Below are positions 55,208 through 58,261 of a stretch of 58,261 bases of DNA, piece by piece. The notes beneath the pieces were generated by a model. The model saw only the letters and a list, made by a program, of their open reading frames with translations. It searched no databases and was not told where the DNA came from. A program made the translations under genes and the position numbers. Each line of letters begins with the position of its first letter. Positions within the stretch are counted from its first letter, which is position 1. The stretch is taken from assembly GCA_902566705.1 (NCBI GenBank), contig CACFJT010000006.1, forward strand, positions 1 to 58,261, given 5' to 3'. This DNA comes from an uncultured Pelagibacteraceae bacterium. GTDB taxonomy: Bacteria; Pseudomonadota; Alphaproteobacteria; Pelagibacterales; Pelagibacteraceae.

Positions 55208-55675
55208 ATGCTTAAAAACAAATTTTTAACATTTCTGTTGTTTCTTGCTATTACATTCTCTGCCTCATTCATTGGAGGTTTGTCTACAATTACATTTAAA
55301 GAACCTTGGTACTCACTATTAAACAAACCAACTTTTAATCCTCCAGATTGGATATTTGGTCCTGTCTGGACATCTCTTTATTTAATGATGACTTTCTCTA
55401 TATGGCTTTATTGGCATACTAAAAATAGAGATATGAATACTGTTTATATTTACTTCATTCATTTAATTTTCAATACAACTTGGAGTGTAGTTTTTTTTGT
55501 TTTTCACAATATGGTCTTGGCTTTATTAGTTTTAATCATTCTAATAGCATTGATAATTAACTTAATTTTAAGGTTTAAACGCGTCAAGATGTTGAGCGCC
55601 TATTTAATGATTCCATATTTACTTTGGTGTAGCTTTGCACTAATTCTGAATACAAGCTTAATTATGTTAAATTAG
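55208..55675 (+). CDS. tspO: TspO/MBR family membrane protein
   Basis: A five-helix, tryptophan-rich membrane protein of 155 residues. Hallmarks are SFIGGLSTITFKEPWYSLLNKPTFNPPDWIFGPVWTSLYLMM and FNTTWSVVFF. TspO binds porphyrins and tunes photosynthesis or oxidative stress responses in alphaproteobacteria. ATG 55208 fits the family start; ATG 55193 would leave only eight bases to divergent SDR. Its place in a lipid-modification cluster is consistent with a light or oxidative stress role. Confidence 0.93.
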   Translation: MLKNKFLTFLLFLAITFSASFIGGLSTITFKEPWYSLLNKPTFNPPDWIFGPVWTSLYLMMTFSIWLYWHTKNRDMNTVYIYFIHLIFNTTWSVVFFVFHNMVLALLVLIILIALIINLILRFKRVKMLSAYLMIPYLLWCSFALILNTSLIMLN

Positions 55676-55677
55676 AT

Positions 55678-56781
55678 ATGGATGATGTTGTAGTAATTGG
55701 TGGTGGAATAATAGGGGCGGCAACTGCTTATTTTTTATCCAAAGAAGGTAGAAAAGTAAAAGTCATTGAAAGAGATCCTACTTATAAAACAGCTTCATTC
55801 CCATTATCTCTAGGAGGTTTTAGAAGACAATTTTTCCAAAAAGAAAATATTTTATTAGGAAAATTTGCAAGAGAATTTATTTTTCAAATACCAGAATTAT
55901 TAAAAACAGAAAAAAATCCTAATCCAACAGCTAGTATGGTAACCAATGGATATCTTTTAATGTTTGGCCCTGAACATGCTGAAGAGCAATATAGAGCATT
56001 AGAAAACCATAAAGATTGTGATGCAGGAACAAAAAATATTAAAGGCTCAGAATTATCAAAAGTTTTCCCTTATGTTAATAGTGAGGGAATTGAAACAGCA
56101 ACCTATACAGATAACCAAAGCGAAGGATGGATTGATCCATTTATGTTTCATAGCGCTCTTAAAAGCAAAGCAATAGAGCTTGGAGCAGAATTTATTAAGG
56201 GTGAAGTAAAAAGTATTTCTGAAATAAATGCCAAAACAATTGTTTCTGCGGCTGGTTGTTGGACAAAAGAATTGTTAGAGGATATTCCTGTTGTTCCTCA
56301 AAAGCATACTGTGTTTAGAGTAAAATGCCCAACATATATAAAAGAGATGCCACTAAGTGGAGATTTAACAACGGGTGTTTATTGGAGACCAGAAGGAGGA
56401 GAATATTTAGCAGGCTCACCTATTTCTGTATTCGACGCAGAAGATTTAGAACCAGCCTGGAATGACTTTGAAGAATTAGTCTGGCCAGCTCTAGCTAAAC
56501 GAATACCTGCTTTTGAGGAATTAAAGTTAACTGGTGGATGGGCAGGTTACTATGATTGTAATAGATTGGATAATAATGCAGTAGTTGGTAAACATCCAAA
56601 ATATGAGAATGTATACATGGCATCTGGGTTTACCGGACGAGGCTTAATGCAGGCACCAGGTATCGGTAGGGCCTTAACTGAATTAATCACAACAGGATCA
56701 TACCAAACAATTGATATAAGTGATTTTGCAGTTGAAAGAGTTTTGGGTAAATCAGCTAGGCCAGAGCCTTACGTTTTATAA
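55678..56781 (+). CDS. FAD-dependent oxidoreductase, DAO (glycine/sarcosine oxidase-like) family
   Basis: A 367-residue flavoprotein. The FAD motif is VVIGGGIIGAATAYFLSKEGRKVKVIERD; SLGGFRRQF follows, and the C-terminal segment has YMASGFTGRGLMQAPGIGRALTELI. The family oxidises amino or N-methyl compounds (sarcosine, dimethylglycine, glycine, D-amino acids), producing iminium or formaldehyde. Substrate unassigned. It follows tspO by two bases on the same strand. Confidence 0.88.
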   Translation: MDDVVVIGGGIIGAATAYFLSKEGRKVKVIERDPTYKTASFPLSLGGFRRQFFQKENILLGKFAREFIFQIPELLKTEKNPNPTASMVTNGYLLMFGPEHAEEQYRALENHKDCDAGTKNIKGSELSKVFPYVNSEGIETATYTDNQSEGWIDPFMFHSALKSKAIELGAEFIKGEVKSISEINAKTIVSAAGCWTKELLEDIPVVPQKHTVFRVKCPTYIKEMPLSGDLTTGVYWRPEGGEYLAGSPISVFDAEDLEPAWNDFEELVWPALAKRIPAFEELKLTGGWAGYYDCNRLDNNAVVGKHPKYENVYMASGFTGRGLMQAPGIGRALTELITTGSYQTIDISDFAVERVLGKSARPEPYVL

Positions 56782-56783
56782 TT

Positions 56784-58229
56784 TCAAGTTCCACAAAAAG
56801 TTTGATATTTTTCATTGTTTGATGGAGCAGGCGTTTGATATTCCTGAATATTATTTTGATTGTCGTAAGGATTTTTTAAAATAGCTAATAATTTTTTCAT
56901 TTTATCTAAACTTCCTTTGTCTGCTTCAGCTAAGGCTTCCTCTACTTTATGATTTCTAGGAATAACAGTTGGATTATTTTTTTTCATAAGTTTGATTTGT
57001 TTTTCCTTAGTTGAATTATTTAACTCAGATCTTTTTTTCCATTCATTTTTCCAATTGACAAATTCAACATTTTTGTAAACTTTATCAGAATTAATACCCA
57101 TTAAATGACAAAAAGTATTTGTGTAATCTGCTTTATTTTTTTTCATCCAATTAAACAAATCATTAATTAATTTTTTATCATTTTTTTCCTCACCAAATAT
57201 ACCAAGCTTATCTCTGATCATATTTAACCACTTATCCTCATAAATATTTTGGAAATTATCTATTAAATCTGTAGCTAATTTGATTGCAGTATCTTCATTT
57301 TTATCAATTAAAGGGATTAAACATTCTGCAAATCTTGCTAAATTCCACTTTGTAATTGGTGGTTGATTAGAAAAGGCATATCTTCCAAACTTATCGATTG
57401 AGCTAAAAACAGTTTTTGGATCATAATGATCCATAAATGCACAAGGACCATAATCAATGGTTTCACCTGAAATTGCCATGTTATCAGTATTCATAACCCC
57501 ATGAATAAATCCAACTCGCATCCAGTTAATTACTAGCTGGCATTGCTTTTCCATTACAAGATTTAACAAGTCTAATGCTTTTGAATTTGACGTTTTAATT
57601 TCTGGATAATGTCTGTTTATTGTGTAGTCGACTAAAGTATTTAAATTTTCAATGTTTTGAGTTGCAGCAATATATTGAAATGTTCCGACTCGAAGATGAC
57701 TTGATGCAACTCTTGTTAATATAGCACCCTGTAAAAGATTTTCTCTTACAACTTTTTCTCCTGTTTTTACTACAGCAAGGCTTCTAGTAGTCGGAATATT
57801 TAATGAATGTATCGCTTCACTGATAATATATTCTCTTAGCATAGGTCCTAGTGCTGCTCTTCCATCACCCCCTCTAGAAAAAGAAGTTCTTCCTGAACCT
57901 TTAAACTGAATATCAAAACGATTGTCATTATTAACTAAATGCTCACCCAATAAAACTGCTCTACCATCTCCTAACATAGTAAAGTGTCCGAATTGATGAC
58001 CCGCATATGCTTGTGCAATGGTATTAGTTTCTTCTGGTATAGAGTTTCCAGAAAATATTTCTGCTAATTTTTTTTTGTCAGTTTTTGAAAAATCTAAATT
58101 TAAAGTAGATGCTAGTTCCTCATTTAAAATTACTAATTCAGGATCATGAACAGGAGTTGGTTTAATATTTTCTTTAAAAGTATTTGATAACTTTGAATAC
58201 GTATTATCAAAATGCCAACCAATGGTCAT
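56784..58229 (-). CDS. selO: Protein adenylyltransferase SelO (YdiU)
   Basis: A 481-residue pseudokinase-fold enzyme that AMPylates proteins on Ser, Thr or Tyr, linked to redox homeostasis in studied members. Family blocks are AQAYAGHQFGHFTMLGDGRAVLLGE, DIQFKGSGRTSFSRGGDGRAALGPMLREY, WMRVGFIHGVMNTDNMAISG and DYGPCAFMDHYDP, which contain the nucleotide and metal residues. It ends YQTFCGT, with the conserved near-terminal cysteine. ATG 58229 starts the complete family N-terminus. Confidence 0.95.
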   Translation of the reverse strand: MTIGWHFDNTYSKLSNTFKENIKPTPVHDPELVILNEELASTLNLDFSKTDKKKLAEIFSGNSIPEETNTIAQAYAGHQFGHFTMLGDGRAVLLGEHLVNNDNRFDIQFKGSGRTSFSRGGDGRAALGPMLREYIISEAIHSLNIPTTRSLAVVKTGEKVVRENLLQGAILTRVASSHLRVGTFQYIAATQNIENLNTLVDYTINRHYPEIKTSNSKALDLLNLVMEKQCQLVINWMRVGFIHGVMNTDNMAISGETIDYGPCAFMDHYDPKTVFSSIDKFGRYAFSNQPPITKWNLARFAECLIPLIDKNEDTAIKLATDLIDNFQNIYEDKWLNMIRDKLGIFGEEKNDKKLINDLFNWMKKNKADYTNTFCHLMGINSDKVYKNVEFVNWKNEWKKRSELNNSTKEKQIKLMKKNNPTVIPRNHKVEEALAEADKGSLDKMKKLLAILKNPYDNQNNIQEYQTPAPSNNEKYQTFCGT

Positions 58230-58261
58230 TTTAATTAACTAACTTCGGCTTGATTTTCTTT

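Noticed and set aside
58230-58261. Possible C-terminal tail of another minus-strand gene at the right edge
   Set aside because: Two frames end within 32 bases (for example ...ENQAEVS then stop) and there is too little sequence to choose one.
1-58261. CRISPR arrays, insertion sequences, prophage, integrase or attachment repeats
   Set aside because: No regularly spaced repeats, transposase or integrase-like product, or tRNA-flanking direct repeat was found on reading the window.

Overview
The window reads as a streamlined, very AT-rich marine alphaproteobacterium of the SAR11 (Pelagibacter) type. The evidence is A/T-ending codon use throughout, gaps of mostly under 100 bases with many 1-8 base overlaps, a blue-type proteorhodopsin, a tandem glycine riboswitch in front of gcvTHP, TRAP and DMT transporters, an alphaproteobacterial DksA and a GTTC-N7-GTTC SOS box. 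The lineage is inferred from gene content and organisation; no 16S rRNA is present. No insertion sequence, prophage, CRISPR array or rRNA was seen. No gap exceeds 300 bases. The largest are 6176-6385 (prpE/proteorhodopsin, holding two inverted repeats), 46134-46326 (glycine riboswitch) and 22674-22857 (SOS box, otherwise nothing convincing).

Layout. 1-1380: NAD synthesis (nadC cut by the left edge, nadA with a one-base frameshift), then a tRNA-Leu(GAG) and a 54-residue membrane ORF. 1715-6175: ygfZ, dihydroorotase, an SMR transporter and propionyl-CoA synthetase. 6386-10284: proteorhodopsin with its own terminator, then a fatty acid desaturase preceded by a near-perfect 31-base palindrome, a 2Fe-2S ferredoxin, a ferredoxin reductase and a glutathione S-transferase; these look like an electron chain feeding a lipid desaturase. 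10289-11015: dksA with two tiny membrane ORFs behind it. 11094-15876: a tight operon of two glycosyltransferases (GT39-like and GT2) and a DUF1800/DUF1501 pair. 16180-21013: a complete urease operon ureDABCEFG. 21023-22673: SOS-type umuDC.

22858-30233: cupin, glyoxalase-like and GFA-domain proteins, a glycerate kinase, a TolC-type protein, recA and alaS. 30225-38825: icd, the psd-pssA phosphatidylethanolamine pathway, a GT8-like transferase, rlmE, a guaB lacking its CBS domains, a TPR protein, guaA, gloA and panB. 38826-46133: terC, a TRAP transporter (dctPQM) and the 5-oxoprolinase genes pxpA and pxpBC with a DMT exporter.

46170-50680: glycine riboswitch and gcvT-gcvH-gcvP. A 12-base segment between the aptamers is perfectly complementary to the gcvT start codon region, so the likely translational switch can be read directly. 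50687-56781: a flavoprotein - DUF1365 - cyclopropane synthase-like - DUF3833 - SDR - TspO cluster of the kind tied to membrane lipid modification and photo-oxidative stress, then a DAO-type oxidase. 56784-58229: selO.

The strongest leads are the gcvT riboswitch platform, the light/redox/desaturase operon with its palindrome, the GT39-GT2-DUF1800-DUF1501 operon, the tiny membrane ORFs, the SOS box abutting umuD, and the nadA frameshift.
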